Part shown: positions 10,157 to 19,208 of the stretch, piece after piece
How positions within the stretch are numbered: position 1 is the first letter of the stretch
Layout: each line of letters begins with the position of its first letter
DNA from: FEN-1297 sp963710735
GTDB lineage: Bacteria; Bacteroidota; Ignavibacteria; Ignavibacteriales; Ignavibacteriaceae
DNA: 64,000 bases
Assembly (NCBI GenBank): GCA_963710735.1
Contig: CAVQBN010000021.1
Coordinates: 62,001 to 126,000 of the forward strand
Direction of reading: 5' to 3'
The notes under the pieces: model-generated
The model's database searches: none
What the model was told of the DNA's origin: nothing
The model's input: the letters and a program-made list of their open reading frames with translations, nothing else
Made by a program: the position numbers and the translations under genes

Positions 10157-11068
10157 ATGGGCAATAAAAAAAACAGTATAAAAAAATTTTCAATCGGATT
10201 AATTCAAATAGCTTTAGAAAAGGATCCCGATAAAAATCTGAAGAAAGCAATATCGTGGATTGAAAAGGCTTCAAAACAGGGTGCAAAAGTAATTTGTCTG
10301 CCTGAGCTATACCGTTCTCAATATTTCTGTCAGGAAGAAGATATAAAATATTTTGAATTGGCAGAATCGATACCAGGCCCTTCAACCAAAGCGATGAGTA
10401 AAATTGCAGCAAAGAATAAAATTGTGATTGTTGTTCCGATATTTGAAAAGAGAGCACAAGGTGTTTATCATAATACGGCAGTTATAATAAATGCAGATGG
10501 AAAAGTTTCAGGACTTTACCGTAAAATGCATATCCCTGATGATCCTTACTACTATGAAAAATTTTATTTTGCTCCGGGTGATTTGGGTTTCAAATCATTT
10601 AAAACAAAGCACGGCAATATCGGGACTCTTATATGCTGGGATCAATGGTATCCTGAGGCTGCAAGATTGACCGCATTGAATGGTGCAGACGTTATTTTTT
10701 ACCCGACTGCTATCGGCTGGCATCCTTCAGAAAAAAAAGAACACGGCAAAGCTCAGTTTGAATCGTGGCAAACTATTCAGCGCGGACATGCAATTGCAAA
10801 CGGCGTTTATGTAGCAGCTGCAAATAGGGTAGGATTAGAAAAACAAATTGACAACTCCGATGGTATTGAATTCTGGGGATCATCGTTTATTGCCGACCCT
10901 CAAGGCGTAGTAATTGCACAAGCTTCACACAATAAGGAAGAAATTATTTTAGCGGAAGTAGACACTTCCAGAATTGAATATATACGAACAAATTGGCCGT
11001 TTCTCCGTGATAGAAGAATCGATGCCTACGGCGGAATTGAGAAAAGATTTTTGGATGGAGATAAATGA
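10157..11068 (+). CDS. aguB: N-carbamoylputrescine amidase
   Basis: This nitrilase-superfamily enzyme hydrolyses N-carbamoylputrescine to putrescine, CO2 and ammonia. The 303-residue protein shows the catalytic triad in context: Glu in CLPELYRS, Lys in LYRKMHIPDD and Cys in GTLICWDQWYPEA. The DDPYYYEKFYFAPGD segment is typical of the AguB subgroup. The last four bases overlap the start of agmatine deiminase, its pathway partner, which makes the substrate assignment firm. The pair forms a two-gene operon for polyamine synthesis from agmatine. Confidence 0.95.
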   Translation: MGNKKNSIKKFSIGLIQIALEKDPDKNLKKAISWIEKASKQGAKVICLPELYRSQYFCQEEDIKYFELAESIPGPSTKAMSKIAAKNKIVIVVPIFEKRAQGVYHNTAVIINADGKVSGLYRKMHIPDDPYYYEKFYFAPGDLGFKSFKTKHGNIGTLICWDQWYPEAARLTALNGADVIFYPTAIGWHPSEKKEHGKAQFESWQTIQRGHAIANGVYVAAANRVGLEKQIDNSDGIEFWGSSFIADPQGVVIAQASHNKEEIILAEVDTSRIEYIRTNWPFLRDRRIDAYGGIEKRFLDGDK

Positions 11069-12138
11069 GCAAGAACAACGCTTCATTTAAAATCCCTTAT
11101 GAACTCGGTTATAGAATGCCGGCTGAATGGGAGAGGCATGAAGCTACCTGGCTTGGCTGGCCTCATAATAAGGAAGATTGGCCGGGAAAATTTTTACCAA
11201 TTCAATGGGTTTATGCCGAAATAGTTAAAAGGATTTCCAAGGGAGAAAAAGTAAGAATTCTCACTCAATCAAAAGAACATGAACAAAAAGCTAAATCAGT
11301 TTTAAATTCTGCAAATGTTAAGTTGCAGAATATTGAATTCTTTCAATTTAAAACCGACAGAGGTTGGATGAGGGATTCCTGTCCGGCATTCATTAAAAAT
11401 AAAGAACAAGTATCACTAGTTAATTTTAAATTTAACGGCTGGGCTAAATATCCAAATCATAAAAAGGATATGAAACTTCCGGAATTTATTTCTTCTAAAC
11501 TTAATTCATTAAGGTTTATTCCGGGACACTCAAATAGACAAATTGTTTTAGAAGGCGGCTCTATAGATATTAACGGAAAAGGGACTTTAATAACTACGGA
11601 AGAATGTTTGCTTGATGAGGAATTACAAACCAGGAATCCCGGGCTTACCAAAAAAGATTATGAAGAAGTATTTAAAAATTATCTTGGCGTTACAAATGTC
11701 TTTTGGCTGAATAAAGGTATATCAGGCGATGATACTCACGGGCACGTTGATGATCTTTGCCGATTTGTTAATACCTCAACTTTAGTTTTAGTTCAGGAAA
11801 ACAATTCTTTTGATGCAAATTATAAATCATTAAAAGATAATAAGGAAAGAATTAAAGACATGAGGCTTGAAGATGGATCGAAACCCGAAATTGTAGATTT
11901 ACCAATGCCTGAACCGGTAGTATTTAAAGGGCAAAGACTGCCTGCAAGTTATGCAAATTTTTATATTTCAAATTCGGCAGTATTAGTCCCAACATTTAAC
12001 GATCCGAATGATAAGTCAGCACTTGGTATTTTGAGTGAACTGATAACGGACCGGCCTGTTATCGGAATACATGCTTTGGATTTAGTCTGGGGGTTGGGGA
12101 CTATTCATTGCCTAACACATGAGCAGCCTGAGTTATAG
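11065..12138 (+). CDS. aguA: Agmatine deiminase
   Basis: This enzyme converts agmatine to N-carbamoylputrescine and ammonia. The 357-residue protein begins with the family pattern YRMPAEWERHEATWLGWPHN. It carries DRGWMRDSCPAF, EGGSIDINGKGT, the catalytic His in DDTHGHVDDLCRF and the nucleophilic Cys near the end in GLGTIHCLTHEQP. The ATG overlaps the aguB stop (ATGA), so translation is probably coupled. Length and all catalytic motifs are normal. Confidence 0.96.
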   Translation: MSKNNASFKIPYELGYRMPAEWERHEATWLGWPHNKEDWPGKFLPIQWVYAEIVKRISKGEKVRILTQSKEHEQKAKSVLNSANVKLQNIEFFQFKTDRGWMRDSCPAFIKNKEQVSLVNFKFNGWAKYPNHKKDMKLPEFISSKLNSLRFIPGHSNRQIVLEGGSIDINGKGTLITTEECLLDEELQTRNPGLTKKDYEEVFKNYLGVTNVFWLNKGISGDDTHGHVDDLCRFVNTSTLVLVQENNSFDANYKSLKDNKERIKDMRLEDGSKPEIVDLPMPEPVVFKGQRLPASYANFYISNSAVLVPTFNDPNDKSALGILSELITDRPVIGIHALDLVWGLGTIHCLTHEQPEL

Positions 12139-12197
12139 AAAATTTTATCTGGGATAGAATTAATAGTTTTTTTATTCGATTATTAAAGGTAAAATTA

Positions 12198-12590
12198 TTA
12201 TTTCCTTTTTAATAATGAATCAATGCTCCAATTCCCGGAACCATAAGAAGCGATAAATAGAAATACAAAACAATAAAATACTGCTTTCTCCCCACCATTT
12301 ACTATCGGCCAAAATGAATTAGGATAATGAACCGTAAAATATGCAAAGGCCATTTCTCCAGAGGCTATAAAGGCAGCTAATCTTGTCTTAAAACCAAAGC
12401 CAATCATTATGCCGCAGATAAGTTCTATTATTCCCGCAATAATTAATTTTGGATTATGCGCTATATGTCCGCCGAGAGCGCCAAAAAGTTTTTGTACGCC
12501 GTGGCTGGCGAATAGAACAGCGATAATAATCCGCATTATTGAGTAGATTTCTTTTGTGAATTTTCCTAATGTGTGTTCAATAAATTTCAT
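12198..12590 (-). CDS. DoxX-family membrane protein
   Basis: The 130-residue protein has about four transmembrane helices. RIIIAVLFASHGVQKLFGALGG near the N-terminus is the usual DoxX-family opening, followed by IAGIIELICGIMIGFGFKTRLAAFIASGEMAFAYF. Family members are thought to act in redox or thiosulfate-quinone systems, but most are uncharacterised and no substrate can be assigned. It is a single gene, followed on the same strand (higher coordinates) by the hairpin at 12654-12682. Confidence 0.85.
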   Translation of the reverse strand: MKFIEHTLGKFTKEIYSIMRIIIAVLFASHGVQKLFGALGGHIAHNPKLIIAGIIELICGIMIGFGFKTRLAAFIASGEMAFAYFTVHYPNSFWPIVNGGEKAVFYCFVFLFIASYGSGNWSIDSLLKRK

Positions 12591-12653
12591 TTTACTATTA
12601 TTTTAATGAAAATGATTAAAAGTAATTTATTTATCCGCAGTTTAAAAATAAAA

Positions 12654-12682
12654 AAAGCCGGTCATTTTTCAATGCCGGCTTT
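12654..12682 (-). terminator. Rho-independent terminator of the DUF6263-like gene
   Basis: A 12-bp stem starts AAAGCCGG and ends CCGGCTTT, with one bulged T and a four-base loop. Reading on the minus strand it is followed by a T-rich tract (complement of the A-run at 12644-12656). It lies 17 bases past the stop of the 12699-13541 gene. Confidence 0.8.
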
Positions 12683-12698
12683 ATAAAGACTTATTTAC

Positions 12699-13541
12699 TT
12701 AATCACCTATTAATGATCTTTCCGATATAGTGGACTGGGTCATTGGAATAGTCATAGCCTGTGCGCCTCCGGTTACCATATTCATTTTAGTATCGATATT
12801 ATTTTTACTGTACACAAGCATTCTGTTTTCAGTATCTAAAAATAATTCACCATTGGATTTTCCGTTTCCATCCATAGTGATATCAACACCCCTCATATTC
12901 CCTTCGCCTTGAATTTTTAAATTTGCAGTAAATTGAATCTTAAAACATTGGTGTCCTAACTTATTTTCTTTTCCGGATAAAGTGTAAACGATATCCACAT
13001 CACTTACTATCGCACCGCCCATAGTTTCCATCGTATCTATTTGTTTTGAATTCCAATTCTCACCCACTTTTACTTTTTTACCGGCTAGATTGGCAAAAAA
13101 GTGTTTAGCTTCCTGCTTAACGGATAAATACCGGCTGTCATCTTCTACAGTATCTAACTCCGTATATTTAATTAAATCTCCGAATTTTGAAAAATTTAAT
13201 TCTAATCTTTTTCCTACTAAATTTCCTAATTCGAGTGTAGTATCTCTTCCCATCCCCGAGGTTCTTACCTGAGCAGAATCAATCGAAAAAATAAGTACAC
13301 CATCTCCATTATTTTTTACATCTTCAACTTTTATACTTATTCTATTCTTAGTTGCATTAATAAACTTCATTTCCCTGCCCATCATATTCTGTGTTATTCT
13401 ACTGGAAGAAACATCCTTGTATACAAAAGTTTTTCCTTTAGTGAATTTATAGTCCAAATTATAGGCTTCCTGTGCATAAATTGTTATACAAAAGAAAAAA
13501 GCAATAAGAATGCTAAACGATCCCAAATATTTCTTTTTCAT
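12699..13541 (-). CDS. Exported DUF6263-like protein
   Basis: The 280-residue protein has a signal peptide ending near TIYAQ. The mature part is beta-rich: YNLDYKFTKGKTFVYKDVSS, then DTTLELGNLVGKRLELNFSKFGD, EDDSRYLSVKQEAKHFFANLAGKKVKVGENW and VDITMDGNGKSNGELFLDTENRMLVYSK. This matches the pattern of the DUF6263 family of bacterial periplasmic or outer-membrane-associated proteins, whose function is unknown. It is transcribed alone with its own terminator. Confidence 0.6.
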   Translation of the reverse strand: MKKKYLGSFSILIAFFFCITIYAQEAYNLDYKFTKGKTFVYKDVSSSRITQNMMGREMKFINATKNRISIKVEDVKNNGDGVLIFSIDSAQVRTSGMGRDTTLELGNLVGKRLELNFSKFGDLIKYTELDTVEDDSRYLSVKQEAKHFFANLAGKKVKVGENWNSKQIDTMETMGGAIVSDVDIVYTLSGKENKLGHQCFKIQFTANLKIQGEGNMRGVDITMDGNGKSNGELFLDTENRMLVYSKNNIDTKMNMVTGGAQAMTIPMTQSTISERSLIGD

Positions 13542-13933
13542 AATAAACCCTTTTGATTATCAATGATTAAGTTTAAATTTTATAAGTTTTTATTTATACT
13601 TTCCGGTGAGGAAAAAATTACAAAGAATACTTAAGAAATTGGATTTTAAGGCGACAATTTTATTTCCCTGTTTTGGTTATTCAAAAAAACATAAGCATAT
13701 TATTGCCTTAACCTGAAAACAATTAAATATATTATCCTTAATACTGATTTTTATTAAAAAATCCCCGGATATTTTTTATTCCGGCTATCAAGATATAGAG
13801 AATTCTTTTTAATTACCATAAAGATTTCATATTTTTAATATGCGAGTTAAAATTTATACCCATTGCCGCTTTAATATTTTATTTTAGATCAATTTTTTAA
13901 GAAAATTCCGAACAGTTTCGAGGAGGATTATTT
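13542..13933. other. Non-coding gap between divergent genes
   Basis: About 390 bases of very AT-rich sequence separate the DUF6263-like gene (minus) from the transhydrogenase operon (plus). It must hold both promoters. A strong AGGAGG ribosome site at 13921-13926 serves the GTG start at 13934. I see no other convincing structure; a short CCGGA/TCCGG hairpin near 13764 is too weak to interpret. Confidence 0.6.
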
Positions 13934-15082
13934 GTGATAATAGGAGTTCCAAAAGAAATTCTATCGGGAGAAAATCGGGTAGCTATTGTTCCCGATGTAG
14001 CAGCAAAATTAATAAAAGCCGGCTATAAAATTCATATCGAGAAAGACGCTGGCTTGAAGGCGGGATTTACGGATACTGCTTTTCAAGAAGCCGGTGCTAA
14101 AATATATAATAACATTATCGACCTTTACGAGTCAGCAGAAATTATATTAAAAGTGCAGCGCCCTTTAAATCATCCGGACCATAATAAAAACGAAATCGAC
14201 CTGATGAAAAAAGGGACATTATTAATAACTTTCCTTTATCCGTTATATTATACAGATATTGTAAAAAAATCTGCTGAGAGAGGCATCAATGTTATCTCAA
14301 TGGATATGATACCAAGAACCACTTTAGCACAAAAGATGGATGCTTTAAGTTCTCAAGCAAATATAGCCGGTTATAAAAGTGTAATAATGACGGCTGATGT
14401 TTTAGGAAAATTATTTCCGCTATTGATGACTGCAGCAGGAACAATTGCACCGGCTAGAGTAGTAATAATGGGTGCTGGTGTTGCAGGGCTGCAAGCACTC
14501 GGTACCGCAAAAAGACTCGGTGCTGTGGTTGAAGTCTCCGATATAAGGCCGGCTGTAAAAGAGGAAGTCGAAAGTTTGGGAGGCAGATTTATTGAAGTCG
14601 AATCAGACGAAACAATGCAGGATGAAGGCGGTTATGCAAAAGAAGCATCCGAAGAATTTTTAAGGAAACAGAAAGAACTGATTTTTAAACACATAACTGA
14701 AGCTGATATTGTAATAACAACAGCATTAGTGCCCGGCAAAAAAGCTCCTATATTAGTTACTGAAGAAATGGTTAAAAAGATGAGAGAAGGAAGTGTTATT
14801 CTGGATATGGCTGTTGAGTTTGGCGGAAATTGCGAGGTTAGTGAAGCAGGAAAAACTATTAAAAAATATGGCGTTACAATTATCGGTGAAACAAATCTTC
14901 CTAGCCTGGTTCCTTTTCATGCAAGTGAAATGTATTCAAAAAATATTATGAGTCTCTTATTACATTTCGGCAAAGAAGGAAAAGTTGAAATAAAACTTGA
15001 GGACGAGATTATAAAAGGAGCAATGATTACCTACAACGGAGAAATTATTCATCCGAAAATAAAAGAATTACTACATACTTAA
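13934..15082 (+). CDS. pntAA: NAD(P) transhydrogenase alpha subunit, part 1 (dI domain)
   Basis: This is the NAD-binding subunit of proton-translocating transhydrogenase, which moves hydride between NADH and NADP+ at the expense of the proton gradient. The 382-residue protein starts MIIGVPKEILSGENRVAIVPD, typical of the alanine dehydrogenase/PntA N-terminus. It includes the mobile loop YAKEASEEF and the Rossmann segment VVIMGAGVAGLQALGTAKRLGA. The GTG start has AGGAGG 8 bases upstream. The split of alpha into two genes (with 15154-15435) is common outside enterobacteria. Confidence 0.96.
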   Translation: MIIGVPKEILSGENRVAIVPDVAAKLIKAGYKIHIEKDAGLKAGFTDTAFQEAGAKIYNNIIDLYESAEIILKVQRPLNHPDHNKNEIDLMKKGTLLITFLYPLYYTDIVKKSAERGINVISMDMIPRTTLAQKMDALSSQANIAGYKSVIMTADVLGKLFPLLMTAAGTIAPARVVIMGAGVAGLQALGTAKRLGAVVEVSDIRPAVKEEVESLGGRFIEVESDETMQDEGGYAKEASEEFLRKQKELIFKHITEADIVITTALVPGKKAPILVTEEMVKKMREGSVILDMAVEFGGNCEVSEAGKTIKKYGVTIIGETNLPSLVPFHASEMYSKNIMSLLLHFGKEGKVEIKLEDEIIKGAMITYNGEIIHPKIKELLHT

Positions 15083-15153
15083 ATGTTACCGTTTGTTTGA
15101 ATTAATTCAAAAAAGAAATAGAAAACCAATTTAGAATAAAATGAGGAAGAATA

Positions 15154-15435
15154 ATGGATATTAATTTTTTAATGTTGATATATATTTTCGTACTGGCAAT
15201 TTTTGTAGGATTCGAGTTAATTACTAAAGTCCCTCCAACTCTGCATACACCCCTCATGTCTGGTTCTAATGCTATTTCCGGTATTACTATTGTCGGTGCA
15301 TTGCTTAGTGCTGGAATGCAGCAATTCACTATCAGTACAATACTTGGAGTTGTAGCTGTAATTTTTGCAATGATTAATGTAGTGGGTGGTTTTCTGGTTA
15401 CAGACAGAATGCTAAAAATGTTCAAAAAAAAGTGA
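15154..15435 (+). CDS. pntAB: NAD(P) transhydrogenase alpha subunit, part 2 (membrane)
   Basis: The 93-residue protein has three membrane helices and forms part of the proton channel. Its signature is VGFELITKVPPTLHTPLMSGSNAISGI, typical of this subunit. It lies between the NAD-binding and NADP-binding subunit genes, 71 bases after the first and 8 bases before the last, in a clear operon. Confidence 0.95.
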   Translation: MDINFLMLIYIFVLAIFVGFELITKVPPTLHTPLMSGSNAISGITIVGALLSAGMQQFTISTILGVVAVIFAMINVVGGFLVTDRMLKMFKKK

Positions 15436-15443
15436 GTTGAATT

Positions 15444-16829
15444 ATGAATGTTGTAATTGATATTTCCTATTTAATTTCCTCTATATTTTTCATTTTAGGC
15501 ATTAAAGAATTAAGCTCACCTAAAACTGCCCGGCGCGGAAATCTTTATGCTGCAATCGGTATGCTGATAGCAATTGTTGTAACTCTTCTTGATAAGCACG
15601 TCTTAACTTACGAATGGATTATAATCGGAATTATAATTGGCTCTGGAATCGGTGCCATTATGGCTTTAAAAGTCAAAATGACCGGAATGCCGCAAATGGT
15701 TGGAATGCTGAACGGTTTTGGAGGCGGTGCTTCTACATTGGTTGCATTATCAGAGTATTATAAATTAAACCCAAACATTCCTATTAATACCGGAATCGCT
15801 ATTGTGCTAAGTTTATTAATTGGAGGTGTTACGTTTACCGGTTCTATGATTGCTTTTGCAAAATTGCAAGGATTAATTAGCGGAAAAGTTATTAAATATC
15901 CAGGACAGCACATCATCAATTTAATTTTGCTTTTATTTATTTTAGCTGCAGGAACATACGTTGTAATCTATCCGACTTTAGTAAGCGTTACGATAGCTAT
16001 AACAATTGTTTCACTTGTGTTAGGTGTCCTGCTGATTCTCCCGATTGGCGGGGCAGATATGCCGGTTGCAATTTCTTTATTGAATTCCTATTCGGGTTTG
16101 GCAGGTTCAACAACGGGTTTTGTTCTTGGTAACAGTGAATTAATTATTGCCGGCGCTTTGGTTGGCGCATCAGGAATTATTCTTACTAACATAATGTGCA
16201 AAGGAATGAATCGTTCTTTGATGAACGTACTGTTAGGCGGATGGGCTTCTGCAGGCACATCAGGAGGAGATGCTTCTTCAACCACAAGTTTGAAAGGTGA
16301 CGTAAAATCCGTGGATGCTGAAGAGGCTGCTATGATTTTTGATTCCGCAAGCAGTGTTATAATTGTACCCGGTTATGGTATGGCGGTTGCCCAGGCTCAG
16401 CATGCGGTGAGAGACCTTATGAATGCTTTGGAGAAAAAAAATATTAAAGTAAGGTTTGCAATTCATCCTGTTGCGGGAAGAATGCCCGGACATATGAATG
16501 TGCTTTTAGCAGAAGCAAATGTTCCATATGATAAATTGTATGCTCTTGATGATATTAACGATGACTTTAGCAATACTGATATTGCACTTATTATTGGCGC
16601 TAATGACGTTGTAAATCCTGCTGCAAGGCATGATCAGAACAGTCCAATTTTTGGAATGCCTATTTTAAATGTTGATTATGCAAAAACCGTTATCATTAAT
16701 AAGCGTTCTCTTAATGTCGGATATGCAGGAATTGATAATGAACTTTTCTTTGGAACTAATTCTCTTATGTATTTCGGTGACGCAAAAGATGCAATTTCAA
16801 AATTGACAAGTGAAATTAAAAATTTATAA
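15444..16829 (+). CDS. pntB: NAD(P) transhydrogenase beta subunit
   Basis: This is the membrane and NADP-binding subunit. The 461 residues comprise about eight or nine membrane helices (residues 1-250) with QMVGMLNGFGGGASTLVA and the SYSGLAGSTTGFVLGNSELI segment. The NADP domain follows: IIVPGYGMAVAQAQHAVRDL, AIHPVAGRMPGHMNVLLAEANVPYD and IGANDVVNPAA. All motifs are intact. The operon ends here, with a terminator at 16837. Confidence 0.97.
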   Translation: MNVVIDISYLISSIFFILGIKELSSPKTARRGNLYAAIGMLIAIVVTLLDKHVLTYEWIIIGIIIGSGIGAIMALKVKMTGMPQMVGMLNGFGGGASTLVALSEYYKLNPNIPINTGIAIVLSLLIGGVTFTGSMIAFAKLQGLISGKVIKYPGQHIINLILLLFILAAGTYVVIYPTLVSVTIAITIVSLVLGVLLILPIGGADMPVAISLLNSYSGLAGSTTGFVLGNSELIIAGALVGASGIILTNIMCKGMNRSLMNVLLGGWASAGTSGGDASSTTSLKGDVKSVDAEEAAMIFDSASSVIIVPGYGMAVAQAQHAVRDLMNALEKKNIKVRFAIHPVAGRMPGHMNVLLAEANVPYDKLYALDDINDDFSNTDIALIIGANDVVNPAARHDQNSPIFGMPILNVDYAKTVIINKRSLNVGYAGIDNELFFGTNSLMYFGDAKDAISKLTSEIKNL

Positions 16830-16836
16830 TTGACTT

Positions 16837-16858
16837 ATCATTAGCTAATGATTTTTTT
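16837..16858 (+). terminator. Terminator of the pnt operon
   Basis: The 16-base perfect palindrome ATCATTAGCTAATGAT is followed immediately by a run of T. It lies 8 bases after the pntB stop. The usable stem is short and AT-rich, so it may be moderate in strength. Confidence 0.65.
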
Positions 16859-17005
16859 GTTAATTCTTCAAGTTTAGTATAGAAGCTAATATTTACTTGG
16901 CCGTTCACATAGAAATTGAAATTTTTAGAATGTGAAAAATTTATACTGTTTAATTGTTAAGAAAAAGTTATATTTAACATATCTTTAACAGCCTACTTTT
17001 GATTA

Positions 17006-17728
17006 ATGAGAGTTCAAATATTAATCTTATTCTTATTCATAGCCTCTATAAAATCGTTTAGCCAGGAGAGAAATTACACCCTAAATATATTTACCGCAAA
17101 ATTTATTCAAAATCATTTGGAAGTTTTTGATAGTACTAAGAAACAGGTTTATGAAAAAACTTTTAATAATCCTCATGAAACTCTTGCGGATTTAGATAAT
17201 GATGGCGTTAATGAATTTTTAGTTTCCGATTTATATGAAAAAGGGAATGCTGATTTCTATACTCTATATATTTATAATACTATTGATTCTTTCTATGTTG
17301 CCGACTCAATCCAATCAGGTTGTATGGAGCCGACTGAAAGAGAATCGAAAGAATATGGCGGGATTATAGTTTTAACAGGCAATTTGAATTTTGATATTTT
17401 TAACAAGGATGCAGAAGATAAATATCTTCCTATTGAATGCTGGCATTATGAGAACGGGAAAATTAATTCAATTAACGATCAGATCTATAATATTTTTATT
17501 TCAGAAAATGATACTTTAACGGAAGTATTGGACTCATATTTAGAATCTAATCCGGATGATTGCAATTCACTTGCAAAAGTAAAAGGAATTATTGCATCCA
17601 TATATGCAAATTATATGTCTGCCGGTGAAAATATTCTTGCAAATCAATTTTTAAAGAAATATTATCATTGTAATGATCTTGAAATATTCAAAAAAAAATT
17701 AAATGAACTTTTACAGGAAAAATTATGA
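17006..17728 (+). CDS. Exported protein of unknown function
   Basis: I do not recognise a named family. The 240-residue protein has a signal peptide ending KSFSQ. The sequence ETLADLDNDGVNEFLVSDLYEKG resembles an FG-GAP/VCBS-type calcium-binding loop, suggesting a single beta-propeller-like blade. The C-terminal third is helical. It heads a tight group of five genes (17006-20812), overlapping the next by 4 bases. Confidence 0.6.
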   Translation: MRVQILILFLFIASIKSFSQERNYTLNIFTAKFIQNHLEVFDSTKKQVYEKTFNNPHETLADLDNDGVNEFLVSDLYEKGNADFYTLYIYNTIDSFYVADSIQSGCMEPTERESKEYGGIIVLTGNLNFDIFNKDAEDKYLPIECWHYENGKINSINDQIYNIFISENDTLTEVLDSYLESNPDDCNSLAKVKGIIASIYANYMSAGENILANQFLKKYYHCNDLEIFKKKLNELLQEKL

Positions 17729-17964
17729 AGCTAGATTGGAATAAGTTTATCGGCCAGACTTTAAACATCACTATGCATGAAAATTACGGTTTGAAAATGG
17801 ACTCAAAATCAAATAGTCCTATTTACGAAATTGTTTTTAAAACCGGTAAATTAACTCATGTGTATGATGAAGGTTTAATGTTGGAAGCAGAAAGGGAAAG
17901 TACTATTGTCAAAATATTTGTTCCATACACTTCAATTAAATGCATAGAAATATTCAATTTTTAG
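17725..17964 (+). CDS. Small beta-rich protein of unknown function
   Basis: The protein has 79 residues with no signal peptide, so it is cytoplasmic. Alternating hydrophobic strands are visible: YEIVFKTGKLTHVYDEGLML and STIVKIFVPYTSIKCIEIF. The ending 'hydrophobic-P-Y-S/T-S-I-K-x-I-E' is reminiscent of small Sm-like barrels, but this is only a shape resemblance. It overlaps the gene before by 4 bases (ATGA) and precedes the plug-like gene by 15 bases, so it is probably real and co-expressed. Confidence 0.55.
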   Translation: MKLDWNKFIGQTLNITMHENYGLKMDSKSNSPIYEIVFKTGKLTHVYDEGLMLEAERESTIVKIFVPYTSIKCIEIFNF

Positions 17965-17979
17965 CAGGGGACACAAATC

Positions 17980-19206
17980 TTGAAAATACTATCCCTCATT
18001 TTTCTAATATTTATTACTGGCAGATCTTTTACCCAGAATCTTCAGGTGAAAAGCTTAAAAGCTTATTCAGCAGGTGATGAAACTTCACTGCCGATAATTA
18101 AGCAGAACGGCAGTGGTTCAAGTAAGATAATCATAGAATTTGATGTCCAGTCAAGTTCGATTCCCAATATGGATATTGTATTTAGATTTTGTGATAAAAA
18201 TTGGAATCCATATTCAAATATCTTTTTCCAGAACCAGGGGAAAAATATCGCATATAATTTACAGTTTACACAATTACCATCTACCGTTCTTGATGCAAAT
18301 TATCATTTCATCGGCGGTTTCCCGAATTCTAAAGAAAATGTTGAATTTCCGTTTTCCGGAAAGTGGAGATATTATTTGACGGATACTCAGGATACCTCCA
18401 TTGTTTACGGCCGAGGAAAATTTTATGTGGTTAATCAAGAAGTAGCTTTATCTGATTCATTAAAAAATGAACAGCTTGAAGGGAAATTATATTTCCCTGC
18501 CGACCTGCAGAAAGTTTTTAATATTACAACAATCTTTAATTTACCGAATGATTTTACTCCATCTTATGTGGATCATCTTGAAATAGTTGAAAATCATAAA
18601 ATAGATTATCCATATTTAATTGACAGAAATTCGAACACAAATACACGTCAATATTACTGGGACGGAAATAGAAGTTTTAAGTTTATCGCCCGGGATATTT
18701 TACCCGGAAATGAATATAGAGAAACGGATTTAAGAAATACAAATATTTTTCCCGGTAAAAATGTTAATGCACATCAGGAGGCAGTTGAGTACTCAAGATT
18801 TTTTAAAGAGGAGCCCAGGGATTTAAACGGCGGATCGATTCTTACAAATTATGATGACAATTTTGCAACATATTTAAATGTTACTTTTACAATTCGTCCG
18901 CCGGCTGAAGAGCCTGGAATATTTCTAGTCGGGGCTTTTAACAATTGGAAAATTTTGCCCGGGTATGAATTAACAAATAACTATGGCTTGTATTCGATAA
19001 CAGTACCTCTTAAACGAGGAATTTATGATTATCAGTACGTTGTGGCAAATTTAAATTCGGGTCAAATTGTTAATCCGGACTGGCAGATTTTGGAAGGTAA
19101 TAATTGGGAAACATCCAATGTTTATCATATTTTTCTATATTATCATGATCCTAATTATGGAGGATATGATAGAATTATAGGTTATAAACAAATTAAAAGT
19201 GAGTGA
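17980..19206 (+). CDS. DUF5103 / type IX secretion plug-like protein
   Basis: The 408-residue exported protein (signal peptide ending RSFTQN) matches the DUF5103 architecture: a beta-sandwich with FRFCDKNWNPYSNIFFQNQGKN, NYHFIGGFPNSKENVEFPFSGKWRYYL, DGNRSFKFIARDILPGNEYRE, and a C-terminal Ig-like domain with LVGAFNNWKIL. This family includes the 'plug' protein that closes the outer-membrane SprA channel of the type IX secretion system in Bacteroidota. The start is TTG at 17980 with AGGGGA upstream. No other T9SS gene lies nearby, so participation in T9SS is inferred from the family only. Confidence 0.75.
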   Translation: MKILSLIFLIFITGRSFTQNLQVKSLKAYSAGDETSLPIIKQNGSGSSKIIIEFDVQSSSIPNMDIVFRFCDKNWNPYSNIFFQNQGKNIAYNLQFTQLPSTVLDANYHFIGGFPNSKENVEFPFSGKWRYYLTDTQDTSIVYGRGKFYVVNQEVALSDSLKNEQLEGKLYFPADLQKVFNITTIFNLPNDFTPSYVDHLEIVENHKIDYPYLIDRNSNTNTRQYYWDGNRSFKFIARDILPGNEYRETDLRNTNIFPGKNVNAHQEAVEYSRFFKEEPRDLNGGSILTNYDDNFATYLNVTFTIRPPAEEPGIFLVGAFNNWKILPGYELTNNYGLYSITVPLKRGIYDYQYVVANLNSGQIVNPDWQILEGNNWETSNVYHIFLYYHDPNYGGYDRIIGYKQIKSE

Positions 19207-19208
19207 AG

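Noticed and set aside
13750..13800. Hairpin CCGGA/TCCGG in the pnt upstream gap
   Set aside because: Only five base pairs and no T-run; likely chance.
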